Counted from the stretch's first letter, positions 56,635-64,000 are shown. The stretch is DNA of 64,000 nucleotides from CAZGAH01 sp964523295 (GCA_964523295.1 CAZGAH010000006.1:1-64000); one strand, 5' to 3'. Numbers and translations are program-made. The notes: generated by a model not told the origin, from the sequence alone.

Positions 56635-57351
56635 TCAGTATTCGCGTGCGGACCAGACCACGCGACCAATAATACGGATATTGACGTTTTCGTGCAGCTG
56701 GACCTCGAAATCTCCGGACCCGGGATTTTCGCTGCGCAGGATAAGCAGTCCCGGCCGGGCCTCGAGGCGTTTGACGATGACCGAATCATCCACTCCGATA
56801 GCGTAGATGTGCCCTGAAATGGGCTGGTCCTGCGACTGGTCGACCATGACCGTATCCCCGTGCTCGAGCACAGGGCTCATGCTGTTGCCGGCGATGTCGA
56901 ACAGCACCATGCGCCGGAAATTTCCCTTGCGACGCAGAAAATCGGTGCGGAAGGCGTAGTAGCCGATCACTTCGGAGTCGGTTTCGAACGATCCGCCGCC
57001 GGCGCTCAGGCGGGCCTTGACCTTGGGCACGGCCTGGAATTCCCCGGCGGTGATGTCTTGCACGGGCAAGGACTCGGGCGCCGTTCCAAGCACCCGCTTG
57101 CCGTGGAGCACGATCTCCGAATGGGTCAGCCCCAAGGTGCGGGCTATGGCATTGAGCATTCTTACGCTGCCCGGTCGCTGCCCCGACAGTATACCGCTCA
57201 GATAGCTCGGACTGATGGGCGCGCCCTCTTCCACGCGCCTGCGCGCGTCCCGACCCCGGGTGTCCAGAATGTCCCGCAAGCCGGCCCGAAAGAAGGGCTC
57301 CTCGGTGTCCCGGACATCGTCCGCCAGGGGCGGAGTGTCTATCCTGTCCAT
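56635..57351 (-). CDS. CI-like phage repressor with S24 peptidase (LexA-type) domain
   Basis: The 238-residue protein has a helix-turn-helix domain at the N-terminus (RDILDTRGRDARRRVEEGAPISPSYLSGILSGQRPGSVRMLNAIARTLGL) and an S24 domain at the C-terminus with catalytic Ser in DIAGNSMSPVLEHGD and Lys in DDSVIVKRLEARPG. Such repressors cleave themselves, or are inactivated, on DNA damage through RecA. The ATG at 57351 has GGGAG seven bases upstream. It is divergent from the HTH gene at 57579 and probably binds the four operators at 56455-56497 and 57403-57436. Confidence 0.9.
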   Translation of the reverse strand: MDRIDTPPLADDVRDTEEPFFRAGLRDILDTRGRDARRRVEEGAPISPSYLSGILSGQRPGSVRMLNAIARTLGLTHSEIVLHGKRVLGTAPESLPVQDITAGEFQAVPKVKARLSAGGGSFETDSEVIGYYAFRTDFLRRKGNFRRMVLFDIAGNSMSPVLEHGDTVMVDQSQDQPISGHIYAIGVDDSVIVKRLEARPGLLILRSENPGSGDFEVQLHENVNIRIIGRVVWSAREY

Positions 57352-57391
57352 TGGCTCCCTTTGCAAACAGCACTGCCCGTTGAGAATGTCA

Positions 57392-57436
57392 TTGACTTTC
57401 TTCTCAAATAGCGTAAAGTGTATTTGTCTATTTGCG
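57392..57436 (+). promoter_or_regulatory. Forward phage promoter with two repressor operators
   Basis: TTGACT (57392-57397), a 16-base spacer and TAAAGT (57414-57419) form a promoter directed at the HTH, Mor and tail-fibre genes. CTCAAATAGCG (57403-57413) sits between -35 and -10, and an inverted copy (GTCTATTTGCG, 57426-57436) covers the start of transcription. The geometry copies the promoter at 56449-56476. Confidence 0.75.
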
Positions 57437-57578
57437 AAATTATCCGCCGTTCTTCGCTCCGCGTCCGAACGGCGCACGACAAACGGACCCGGTCAGGGGC
57501 GGACCTTTTTCCTCCTACCTCGGCAGGGGAAATACTGTCAAGCCAGCGACCGCACGGGTCAAAGGAGAGGGAGCAACG

Positions 57579-57779
57579 ATGGCGTCGGAGAGGCTGGTTT
57601 TTGCGGGGCTGGACAACATTGCCGAAGCGCTCGGGTGCTCGAAAAAGACGCTGTACAAGTGGATTACGGACAAGGCGTTTCCGGCCTTCAAGATGGATGG
57701 CGTCTGGCGCGCATTGCCGGGCGATGTTGAGCGCTGGTTGCGCGAATGCCGGGCAGAAAGTGATCGGCGGGCTCGATAG
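57579..57779 (+). CDS. Small excisionase-family helix-turn-helix protein
   Basis: The 66-residue protein is a MerR/excisionase-type DNA-binding domain (LDNIAEALGCSKKTLYKWITDKAFPAFKMDGVW, then DVERWLRE). The start at 57579 follows AAAGGAGAGGGAG; upstream in-frame codons lack similarity. It is the first gene after the repressor-controlled forward promoter and may act as an early phage regulator or in excision. Confidence 0.82.
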   Translation: MASERLVFAGLDNIAEALGCSKKTLYKWITDKAFPAFKMDGVWRALPGDVERWLRECRAESDRRAR

Positions 57780-57951
57780 TGACCCCTGAAAACCCTGTCA
57801 AGAGGAAATGTCGGCGCCTGGGCGGGTATGGCTGGTTACTGACGGATACGTCGAAAAACCGGGGCTATACTTCGCGCATCCGGCAGCGGAAAGGGCCCTG
57901 GCCGGGGTCCCGGACCCTGCGGCGCAACACAAGCACATGCAGGAGGAGGAG

Positions 57952-58353
57952 ATGAACGTCGCAACAACAGCCCACGCAATGGACTCTCTGGACGTGGAAC
58001 AGGTCATTGATTGGGAAAATCTGCCTTCAGGGTTGTCCGACATCAGACGCATTGCCGGCGCCCCGACCGCGATAGCGCTCGCGCGCAGTTACGGCGGGCA
58101 TTCCGTGTACATTCCCCGCCGCGTGAACGAAGCGCATCCTCTGGTCGCGCTGCTCGGTCCGGAGGCCGTCGAGGCCTTGGGCAGCGTTTACGGCGGCGAA
58201 CGGATCAACGTCCCTAAGGCGGATTCCATTCTTCGGCAGCTGCGCTGCCGCTCCATCCGGGCCGCGCGTCGGAACGGTGCCACGGTCGCGGCCCTGGCGA
58301 CCGAGCATGGTCTCACCAGGCGCCGGGTTTTGCAAATCCTGGCAAGTTCCTAG
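57952..58353 (+). CDS. Mor-family transcription activator
   Basis: The 133-residue protein matches Mor/C activators of Mu-like phages: an acidic N-terminus (WENLPSGLSDIRRIAGAPTAIALARSYGGHSVYIP), the dimer region, and a C-terminal helix-turn-helix (LRCRSIRAARRNGATVAALATEHGLTRRRVLQIL). Mor activates middle or late promoters. The ATG at 57952 follows AGGAGGAGGAG. The tail-fibre genes begin ten bases after its stop, which suggests it controls them. Confidence 0.88.
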   Translation: MNVATTAHAMDSLDVEQVIDWENLPSGLSDIRRIAGAPTAIALARSYGGHSVYIPRRVNEAHPLVALLGPEAVEALGSVYGGERINVPKADSILRQLRCRSIRAARRNGATVAALATEHGLTRRRVLQILASS

Positions 58354-58362
58354 GAGGAAGAC

Positions 58363-58908
58363 GTGATCCCTGTTCGCAACGTCACGGTAAGCGTCTGGAG
58401 CAGCAGCGGTCAGCCTGTCGCCGACGCGCAGGTCGTGGCCCGGCTTTCCTGCGAGGAAGTCTATGCAGGGCAGGTCGTGCGTTCCGATGTGTCTGCCCGG
58501 ACCGACGCGGCCGGCAGCGCCGTGCTCGCCCTGTTCCCCAACGAGCTCGGCAGCCGCGGCAGCCACTACCGCGTCAGCATCCACGCGCCCGGCGTCGCGC
58601 CCGCGACGTACACAGCCGTTGTACCCGACCGCGAGTGCACCCTGCACGAGATCGCCGACCTCGACGCCTTCCCGCCCGCGTATTGGTCGACCAAGGCCGA
58701 CCGTGTCCCGGCCGCGACGGCTGGCCACCTGGCTGCTCTCGACGCCCGGGGCAACCTGACGGATGCAGGCTCTTCGCTTGCGGACATCGTCGCTGGCGCC
58801 GGGGCCTTTGCCGTCGTCAACCGCTTCGCCGAGCTGGACACCGCCCAGGCTCGTGCCGACGCACGCGCCAACCTGGAGCTGCAATACATTGATGGCGGCA
58901 ACTTTTAA
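58363..58908 (+). CDS. Phage tail-fibre region protein with beta-sandwich domain
   Basis: The 181-residue protein begins at GTG 58363 right after TAGGAGG. Residues 1-100 look like an immunoglobulin or carboxypeptidase-regulatory-like beta-sandwich (VTVSVWSSSGQPVADAQVVARLSC, TDAAGSAVLALFPN). The C-terminus ends in YIDGGNF, a variant of the DGGSF tail shared with two other genes of this array. It is probably a virion tail or fibre-base component. Confidence 0.7.
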   Translation: MIPVRNVTVSVWSSSGQPVADAQVVARLSCEEVYAGQVVRSDVSARTDAAGSAVLALFPNELGSRGSHYRVSIHAPGVAPATYTAVVPDRECTLHEIADLDAFPPAYWSTKADRVPAATAGHLAALDARGNLTDAGSSLADIVAGAGAFAVVNRFAELDTAQARADARANLELQYIDGGNF

Positions 58909-58936
58909 CCTTTAGCCTGTCACAAGGAGAACACCC

Positions 58937-59392
58937 ATGCCCAGAATCCAAGTCAAACGCGGCCTCAAGGCCAACCTGCCCAGCTCCGGGATGCTCGCCG
59001 GCGAACCCATGGTCACGACCGACCGCGGCACCCTGCACGTGGCGACCGATGCCACAACGAAGCTGCCCGTGGTCCCGGCCATCGACGACCTGTCTACCCT
59101 GGCCGCTGTGGCCGGCGACTCCGACCTCGTGCTCATCCACGACGCTGACGAGGCTGCCGGGCAGAAGGAAAAGAAGATGACCTTCAACGCCTTCAAGACC
59201 GCCCTGAATATCCCCGCAGGCAGCAGCGACGAAAAGGTCGCGGTCGTGAGCGGCGGCACCGCCGGTTACCTCTACGGCACGGACGGCTCGGACGGCGTCA
59301 TGCGCATGGGCGCGAGCATGGCCTGGTCCAAGGACGCCGGCAACGGCTTCGTGATGCTGAACGTGGACATCGTGGATGGAGGCAGTTTCTGA
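58937..59392 (+). CDS. Short phage tail-fibre-like protein (IKRG-type head)
   Basis: The 151-residue protein begins with IQVKRGLKANLPSSGMLAGEP, the same head motif (KRG...L..GEP) as the larger fibre genes, and ends IVDGGSF. It has no enlarged tip domain. It follows AAGGAG, and its stop overlaps the start of the next fibre gene (TGATG). Confidence 0.72.
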   Translation: MPRIQVKRGLKANLPSSGMLAGEPMVTTDRGTLHVATDATTKLPVVPAIDDLSTLAAVAGDSDLVLIHDADEAAGQKEKKMTFNAFKTALNIPAGSSDEKVAVVSGGTAGYLYGTDGSDGVMRMGASMAWSKDAGNGFVMLNVDIVDGGSF

Positions 59393-60207
59393 TGCCGCGA
59401 ATCATGATCAAACGCGGAACCCGCGCCCAACTCGATGCCGCGGCAACTGCCGGACAGCTTGCCGCGGGCGAACCGTATCTGGTGACCGACGAGGGCGTGG
59501 TCGCCATCGGCCTGAGCGCCTCGACCTACGGCGACGTCGGCGGGGATATATCGCCAGCAAGCACGACGGCAGCGGGCACTGTCGAGCTGGCCACTACAGA
59601 GGAGACGCAGACCGGTACGGACGATACCAGGGCCGTGACTCCGGCGGGTGCTGCGGGCGCGTACGTACCCAAGGCACTTTTCAACGCCAACACCATCCTC
59701 GCTGCGGACAGCGATAATACGCCGGCAGCGTTGACCATGGGCGCAAGTACCATCCTGGCCAGGTTGGCGAGCGGGAATATCAAGGCCGCGTCGGTAGCTG
59801 AGATGCTGACGCTGTTGAGTGTCGCGAGTGGGGCGACTGTTGGTTTAAGCGGCTGCTATGTGGGTAATTTTACCAGAGACCTCTCGTTAGCCAGCGGCAC
59901 GCAAGACGTGACCTGTGGATTTACCCCGAAGGCTGTTTTGCTAATGGCTACGATTAACGGAGCTGCCGGAGTTTTATCAATAGGATTCGCAGATGGTACG
60001 AGAAACAGCTGCTTGCTTGACTTTTCGTACAACACTGCCGGAGCATATTATGTACTCACTGGAAGTTCTATCGCAGTATATGTAGCCGCTGTCGGAGGTA
60101 ATCAACTTGCAACAACGTCGTTTATTGCCGACGGGTTCAGGGTTTCGTGGGTAAAGTATGGCTCGCCATCAGTGACTGCTAATCTTTTGTACATGGCGAT
60201 GGTGTGA
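59392..60207 (+). CDS. Phage tail-fibre protein (type A module)
   Basis: The 271-residue protein has a head (MPRIMIKRGTRAQLDAAA, GEPYLVTDEG), a phage-fibre repeat (GTVELATTEETQTGTDDTRAVTP), a shaft segment (FNANTILAADSDNTPAALTMG, ILARLASGNIKAASVAEML, LLSVASGATVG) and a C-terminal tip (from about 170; IADGFRVSWVKYGSP). The tip-coding DNA is clearly AT-richer than the shaft. The shaft is closely similar to part of the gene at 60813. Confidence 0.82.
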   Translation: MPRIMIKRGTRAQLDAAATAGQLAAGEPYLVTDEGVVAIGLSASTYGDVGGDISPASTTAAGTVELATTEETQTGTDDTRAVTPAGAAGAYVPKALFNANTILAADSDNTPAALTMGASTILARLASGNIKAASVAEMLTLLSVASGATVGLSGCYVGNFTRDLSLASGTQDVTCGFTPKAVLLMATINGAAGVLSIGFADGTRNSCLLDFSYNTAGAYYVLTGSSIAVYVAAVGGNQLATTSFIADGFRVSWVKYGSPSVTANLLYMAMV

Positions 60208-60211
60208 GATT

Positions 60212-60553
60212 ATGAAAATTTGCACGCGTAAATCAGACGGCAAACTGATTGAAATGCAGTCCGACGCGACGCATGGGACGCTCATTAAAAACGCAGTCAC
60301 AGCCGGGTACAACGCCGACGATGTCGAAGAGCGCGAAATCACGCCCGAAGAATACGCCGCGCTGACTGCGCCGTCTGCGTCTGAGACTCGCCGGGCTGAA
60401 ATCATTGCCGAACTGGCGTCGATCGATACGGCCAGCCTGCGACCGCTGCGGGCTGTCGCTGCCGGCACAGCCACGCAATTCGATACGGACAAGCTGGTGC
60501 AGCTGAGCGCAAGGGCCGAGGCGCTGCGAGCTGAGCTGGGAGTAGACCATTGA
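60212..60553 (+). CDS. Putative tail-fibre assembly chaperone
   Basis: The 113-residue protein directly follows a fibre gene, the usual place of fibre assembly proteins. It has REITPEEYAAL followed by a helical C-terminal half (AEIIAELASIDTASLRPLRAVAA, KLVQLSARAEALRAEL), a composition seen in such chaperones. Similarity is by layout only. Confidence 0.55.
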   Translation: MKICTRKSDGKLIEMQSDATHGTLIKNAVTAGYNADDVEEREITPEEYAALTAPSASETRRAEIIAELASIDTASLRPLRAVAAGTATQFDTDKLVQLSARAEALRAELGVDH

Positions 60554-60671
60554 GAAAAACCACAAGCGGTTGCGGCGGGAAGCATTCATAAAGGCCTGGC
60601 CAATCTCGAAGCCGCTTGCGGCCATGCAGGACAGGGACGCCGGCAACGCCACGAAGTGGGACCGGATTTAG
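60549..60671 (+). CDS. Small conserved ORF with ATT start, duplicated at the right edge
   Basis: The 40-codon frame overlaps the end of the preceding gene (ATTGA). Its product starts EKNHKRLRREAFIK after the first codon. The same peptide start, MEKSYKRLRREAFLK, is encoded at 63956 after another fibre gene with a normal ATG. Here the first codon is ATT, with GGGAG six to seven bases upstream, so it is either a rare start or a decayed copy. Function unknown. Confidence 0.5.
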   Translation: MEKNHKRLRREAFIKAWPISKPLAAMQDRDAGNATKWDRI

Positions 60672-60812
60672 GCGATTTTCAGGTAATTCGACAGCTGTAT
60701 TCGAGCGCGTCGAGGAGCTGACAAGAGTAAACTGCGTCGGCGTAGGAGACGAGGACAGCCATTCCGGCCTCTCCACCCCGCTCCGTAACGCACTCAAACC
60801 CAGGAGAAGAAC

Positions 60813-61814
60813 ATGGCATTGTTACTGGCCCTTCAAAGCTGCTCCCGTGCGGTTTTGGATGCAAAGGCTACTTCAGGTGAGTTGGTTGATGGCGAGCCCT
60901 GGCTCCTCACGGGTGAAAAAACCCTGGCAGTGGCGGTCGCGAACGATGACTACATCGTACTGCCGGACAAGGTGCTCTGGCTCGGCGCTGACATCGATTG
61001 CGAGTATCCTCAGCAGTACCCGGCCGCCAGGGCAGGTGAAGTCCACCGGGTGTCCTTTCCGGGGAAAATCGGCGGAACTAATGGCGTTGAGGTCACGAAA
61101 AACGCTCTGCTCATCTGCCGTCAGGATACCAGCCAAGGAACACATGAAGATGTCGGCCAGTACTGGACCGTCATTAACGACACCACGCAAATCCCGCAGC
61201 ATACGCACGACAGCGCGGAGACGGGCGGCCAGCTCCAGCACAACGCCCTGAGCGGCCGCGATGAGGCCGACGCTCACCCGCAATATGTCCAGAAGTCGCT
61301 CTTCAACGCCAACACCATCCTTGCGGCGGACAGCGATGACACGCCGGCAACCCTGACGATGGGCGAAAGTACCATCCTGGCCAGGCTGATGGGCGAGGGT
61401 ATCAAGGCTGCGTCCGTGGAAGAGATACTGAACCTGCTGAGTGTAGCAAGCGGGGCAACCGTTGGCGTTGCCAATGTTGCCGCCGGATCATTCATCAAGT
61501 CCGGTGTATCGCAAACCATATCTGACGTTGGATTCTCTCCCCGATTGGTCATCTTTGCTGCATGTATCGATAATACTACAGCAGCAAGTATCGGGTTTTA
61601 TGCCAATAACAGCAGTAACCGCAGCATAGGGCATGGTTTTAACGGTGGCGTATGGTATCCCAGAAATATTTATTCTGTCCAATTACATACGTCATCCGGA
61701 AATGCACACTACGGGAAAGTTGTCGCTGTTGTTTCAGACGGCTTTACCATGCAATGGGAGGATTACGGATCGCCTACGGGAGCTCCCGACATAACCTGGA
61801 TTGCTGTAAAATAA
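60813..61814 (+). CDS. Chimeric phage tail-fibre protein (type B head, type A shaft and tip)
   Basis: In this 333-residue protein, residues 1-130 (GEPWLLTGEKTLAVAV, YPAARAGEVHRVSFPGKIGG, GTHEDVGQYWTVI) resemble the gene at 62151, while residues about 160-333 (FNANTILAADSDDTPATLTMG, VSDGFTMQWEDYGSP) resemble the gene at 59392. A histidine-rich HNALSGRDEADAHPQY joint, common in tail fibres, links them. The start at 60813 follows CAGGAGAAG. Tip DNA is AT-richer. Confidence 0.8.
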   Translation: MALLLALQSCSRAVLDAKATSGELVDGEPWLLTGEKTLAVAVANDDYIVLPDKVLWLGADIDCEYPQQYPAARAGEVHRVSFPGKIGGTNGVEVTKNALLICRQDTSQGTHEDVGQYWTVINDTTQIPQHTHDSAETGGQLQHNALSGRDEADAHPQYVQKSLFNANTILAADSDDTPATLTMGESTILARLMGEGIKAASVEEILNLLSVASGATVGVANVAAGSFIKSGVSQTISDVGFSPRLVIFAACIDNTTAASIGFYANNSSNRSIGHGFNGGVWYPRNIYSVQLHTSSGNAHYGKVVAVVSDGFTMQWEDYGSPTGAPDITWIAVK

Positions 61815-62150
61815 CCAAACTTAATACGTATATATAATAGAGTCGTAAAAAAGTTTTGCTAGATAAAATGAATTTCTCTAACCAACTAGTAAAATAAAAA
61901 AAGTAAAATAATGCATAAAGATGATATTGACTCATACGCATAAGCCAGCATGTCAAGCGCAATTCACTGGCTGTGGAACTGCAAGCCAGCCTGGAGGCGC
62001 TGTAACACGGTGACTGCACCGGCAATACCCGGTGACTTCCCGGCCATGGCACCCCGACGCTGGCGCCATCGGGCCGGCGGAACGAGCAGGGAAAACGATG
62101 CCTGACTGGCCAACGTGCTCCGTTGAAACACTCTAACCCAGGAGAAGAGC
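61815..62150. other. AT-rich spacer between fibre modules
   Basis: About 336 bases, very A+T-rich at 61830-61930, with no supported gene. It ends with AACCCAGGAGAAGA (62135-62148), identical to the ribosome-binding stretch before the gene at 60813, which marks a duplicated boundary. Confidence 0.6.
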
Positions 62151-62711
62151 ATGACCCATTTTGCCCTTCAATACATTTCCCAAGATGAACTGGACACCAG
62201 GGCTGCTGCCGGGACGTTGTCCGTGGGCGAGCCCTGGCTCATTGCCAGCGAGTCGTCGCTGGCCGTGGTCACATCGCCGTCGGAGTACATCGCCCTGGTG
62301 GATGCTGCGCTTTCTATCCGGCAGACCATCGAATGCGACACCAATCCTCCGTATCCCGCGGCCAGGGTCGGAACCGTGCTGCGTGTCGCCGTTGGCGGAA
62401 AAATCGGCGGGAGCGGGGGCGTGGATGTCGCCAGGAACGACCTCGTCGTCTGCATTCAGGACTCGCTTAACGAAGGCACGCACGAGCTGGTCGGGCAAAA
62501 CTGGATGATCATCCGTAGCAATTCCAGCCTGACACAGCACAGTCACGCGGACGCCTCGAGCGGCGGCATCATCCAACACGTCAATCTCGGCGGTCTGGAA
62601 TTGGACGATCATAGCCAGTACTTCAATGAGACCCGTGGCGACGCCCGCTATGCCCGGCTGTCCGGGCTGGCCGGCACCGGTTCAACCCTTGTCGACGGAG
62701 GAAGCTTCTGA
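62151..62711 (+). CDS. Phage tail-fibre protein (type B head, short)
   Basis: The 186-residue protein carries the type B head (GEPWLIASESSLAVV, YPAARVGTVLRVAVGGKIGG, GTHELVGQNWMII), a His-rich joint (QHSHADASSGGIIQHVNLGG), a shaft stub (YFNETRGDARYARLSG) and the C-terminal tail LVDGGSF. It overlaps the next fibre gene by one base (TGATGG). It has no tip domain, which the coupled downstream gene may provide. Confidence 0.78.
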   Translation: MTHFALQYISQDELDTRAAAGTLSVGEPWLIASESSLAVVTSPSEYIALVDAALSIRQTIECDTNPPYPAARVGTVLRVAVGGKIGGSGGVDVARNDLVVCIQDSLNEGTHELVGQNWMIIRSNSSLTQHSHADASSGGIIQHVNLGGLELDDHSQYFNETRGDARYARLSGLAGTGSTLVDGGSF

Positions 62712-63952
62712 TGGCCATACTGACAATCAAGCGCGGAACCCGCGCCCAGCTCGACGCCGCGGCCGTGGCAGGGCAGCTCACCGCGGGCGAGCCGTATCTG
62801 ATCACCGGCGAAAACATTCAGGCCATTGGCGTGAGCGACTCCACCTACGTCGAGATGAAGGCCATGGTTCCGGCGGCCAGCATGACGACCGCAGGCACGG
62901 TGGAGCTGGCCACCACGGCGGAGACGCAGTCCGGCACCGACGATACCAGGGCCGTTACCCCGGCCGGCGCGGCGGAGACCTTCGCATCCAAGGCGCTCGC
63001 CGATCAATTCGCCCTGCTCTGCTTCCGTCAGGCCATTGCCGACGCATTGGCCTCCGGAGAGCTGGTCGACGGCTATCAGTGGACCTTCCTCTCGGACGAG
63101 CTGGCGACGAAGACGAACGCAAAGTATCTCGTAACCGCCAACTATTACACAAATATGTCTGAACCGGTATTCACCGATCAGGGCGAGAACAGCATGTGTA
63201 CTGGTGGTTCCGCGTTTGCATCGAGTGCTCCGCATCCTGCGTACTCGGCTGTTAAAGCCTTTGATGGAGTGAAGACCGGCGACGGATTTATGTGGCTGGC
63301 AACACCGACAATGCCGATATGGATAGAATATGAATTCCCTCAACATGTCATTGTCGACGAGTACAAAATATGGCCCGAAGCACTGCAAGTCAGCAGAACG
63401 CCGACAGCATGGAAATTACAATACTACGACGGCTCGAACTGGCAGGATATAAATAGTCAGACTGGCATATCCGGATGGACCGCAGGAACGGCAAAGACAT
63501 TTGCATTCCCAAATACTGCGACACCATCGACACGGTGGCGGCTGTACATCACGAATTACGGCGGTGACTCCAATTTTTGCGGCATCCACGAAATCGAGAT
63601 GCTTGGGCAAAAGCAGACGACCGCACCGGCGGCAACGAATATGACCCTCACGCCGTCTGTCGTCACAGCCGCAACGGCACCGTCCGACGCCACGCTCTAC
63701 TTCCTGCACAAGGCCGTGGACCCCGTGATCATGGGCACCGACTTGAAGGTCAGGGTATCCAGGGACGGCGGCAGCAACTGGAGCGACTATGTCACACCAA
63801 CGGAACTGGCCGACTACAGCAGCGACTATAAGCTCTGGCACGCGGATTTCGATCTGTCCGCGCTGGCAAGCGGCACGTCGTTGCAGTGGGAAATCACTAC
63901 GTACAACACAAAAGAACAGCGCGTACGTGCCGTTGCGCTGAATTGGGGATAA
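62711..63952 (+). CDS. Phage tail-fibre protein with discoidin (F5/8 type C)-like domain
   Basis: The 413-residue protein has a type A head (ILTIKRGTRAQLDAAA, GEPYLITGEN), a fibre repeat (GTVELATTAETQSGTDDTRAVTP), and from about residue 150 to 300 an F5/8 type C-like carbohydrate-binding domain (SAVKAFDGVKTGDGFMW, IWIEYEFPQHVIVDEYKIWPEA, TAWKLQYYDGSNWQDI, STRWRLYITNY, GIHEIEML). A beta-rich C-terminal region follows. The discoidin-like part probably binds host surface sugar. Confidence 0.82.
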   Translation: MAILTIKRGTRAQLDAAAVAGQLTAGEPYLITGENIQAIGVSDSTYVEMKAMVPAASMTTAGTVELATTAETQSGTDDTRAVTPAGAAETFASKALADQFALLCFRQAIADALASGELVDGYQWTFLSDELATKTNAKYLVTANYYTNMSEPVFTDQGENSMCTGGSAFASSAPHPAYSAVKAFDGVKTGDGFMWLATPTMPIWIEYEFPQHVIVDEYKIWPEALQVSRTPTAWKLQYYDGSNWQDINSQTGISGWTAGTAKTFAFPNTATPSTRWRLYITNYGGDSNFCGIHEIEMLGQKQTTAPAATNMTLTPSVVTAATAPSDATLYFLHKAVDPVIMGTDLKVRVSRDGGSNWSDYVTPTELADYSSDYKLWHADFDLSALASGTSLQWEITTYNTKEQRVRAVALNWG

Positions 63953-63955
63953 GCC

Positions 63956-64000
63956 ATGGAAAAAAGTTACAAGCGGTTGCGCCGGGAGGCGTTTTTGAAG
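63956..64000 (+). CDS. Start of a second copy of the small conserved ORF (truncated by window)
   Basis: Fifteen codons (MEKSYKRLRREAFLK) follow the fibre gene by three bases. They match the small frame at 60549 at eleven of fifteen positions or better. The rest lies outside the window. Confidence 0.6.
   Translation, partial: MEKSYKRLRREAFLK

Noticed and set aside
59392..64000. Diversity-generating retroelement acting on tail-fibre tips
   Set aside because: Tips diverge over their whole length including framework positions, and no reverse transcriptase or template repeat is in the window; the continuation to the right could still change this.

Overview
The window reads as a GC-rich bacterial chromosome, most likely a sulfate-reducing member of the Desulfovibrionales. 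The main reasons are the gene order cheB - HEAT-repeat protein - cheR - ParA - long CheW - cheY - multi-HPt CheA, the nickel transporter set NikK-M-L-Q-O, and the density of PAS sensor kinases. This assignment is inference from gene order and family content. No rRNA lies in the window. The sequence is a scaffold: five 10-N joins, one 50-N and one 21-N run interrupt it. Four of the 10-N joins shift the reading frame inside otherwise normal genes, so those breaks look like assembly artefacts and not mutations.

Left part (1-12.7 kb). A PAS sensor with a periplasmic-binding-like domain runs off the left edge. It is followed by a mazEF toxin-antitoxin pair, a visibly AT-richer 1166-residue hybrid histidine kinase with a PocR domain, a thiol peroxidase, a five-gene nickel (or cobalt) ECF transporter whose ATPase ends in a histidine-rich tail, and tRNA-Val(TAC) plus tRNA-Asp(GTC) with their own promoter and terminator.

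Central left (13-23.7 kb). A seven-gene chemotaxis operon encodes the full phosphorelay and adaptation enzymes together with a HEAT-repeat scaffold and a ParA ATPase. CheA carries two intact HPt domains and a third that has lost its phospho-accepting histidine. A lipoprotein gene and a terminator close the block.

Central (23.8-35.8 kb). This stretch holds an Rrf2 regulator, an isolated GspE/PilB ATPase, a decayed hipBA module under three operators spaced exactly 50 bp apart, several hypothetical genes, a MIF-type tautomerase, and a tight operon of MerR-like regulator, GT39 glycosyltransferase, YkgJ-type cysteine cluster protein and penicillin-binding protein 1A.

Central right (36-52 kb). The reverse strand carries a seven-gene cluster with short or overlapping junctions: PilZ, STAS, two TPR proteins, a TPR/outer-membrane barrel protein, a membrane GT2 polysaccharide synthase and a secreted GH26-like hydrolase. 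I interpret it as a c-di-GMP- and STAS-controlled exopolysaccharide synthesis and export system that differs from textbook bcs and pga operons. A lipoprotein, a histidine kinase and a sigma-54-dependent response regulator lie just upstream. They are followed by a secreted lectin-like protein and a PotD-like binding protein translationally coupled to a sensor kinase.

Right part (52.5-64 kb). uvrA is followed by phage-derived DNA: a RecA/AAA-type ATPase, an S24-type repressor, a small excisionase-like HTH protein and a Mor-type activator, with four copies of an 11-bp operator. Directly after the activator comes a tandem array of mosaic tail-fibre genes with swapped modules, running off the right edge. 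No head, terminase, tail-tube or integrase genes are visible, so it may be a defective prophage, a rearranged Mu-like phage or a tailocin-like module.
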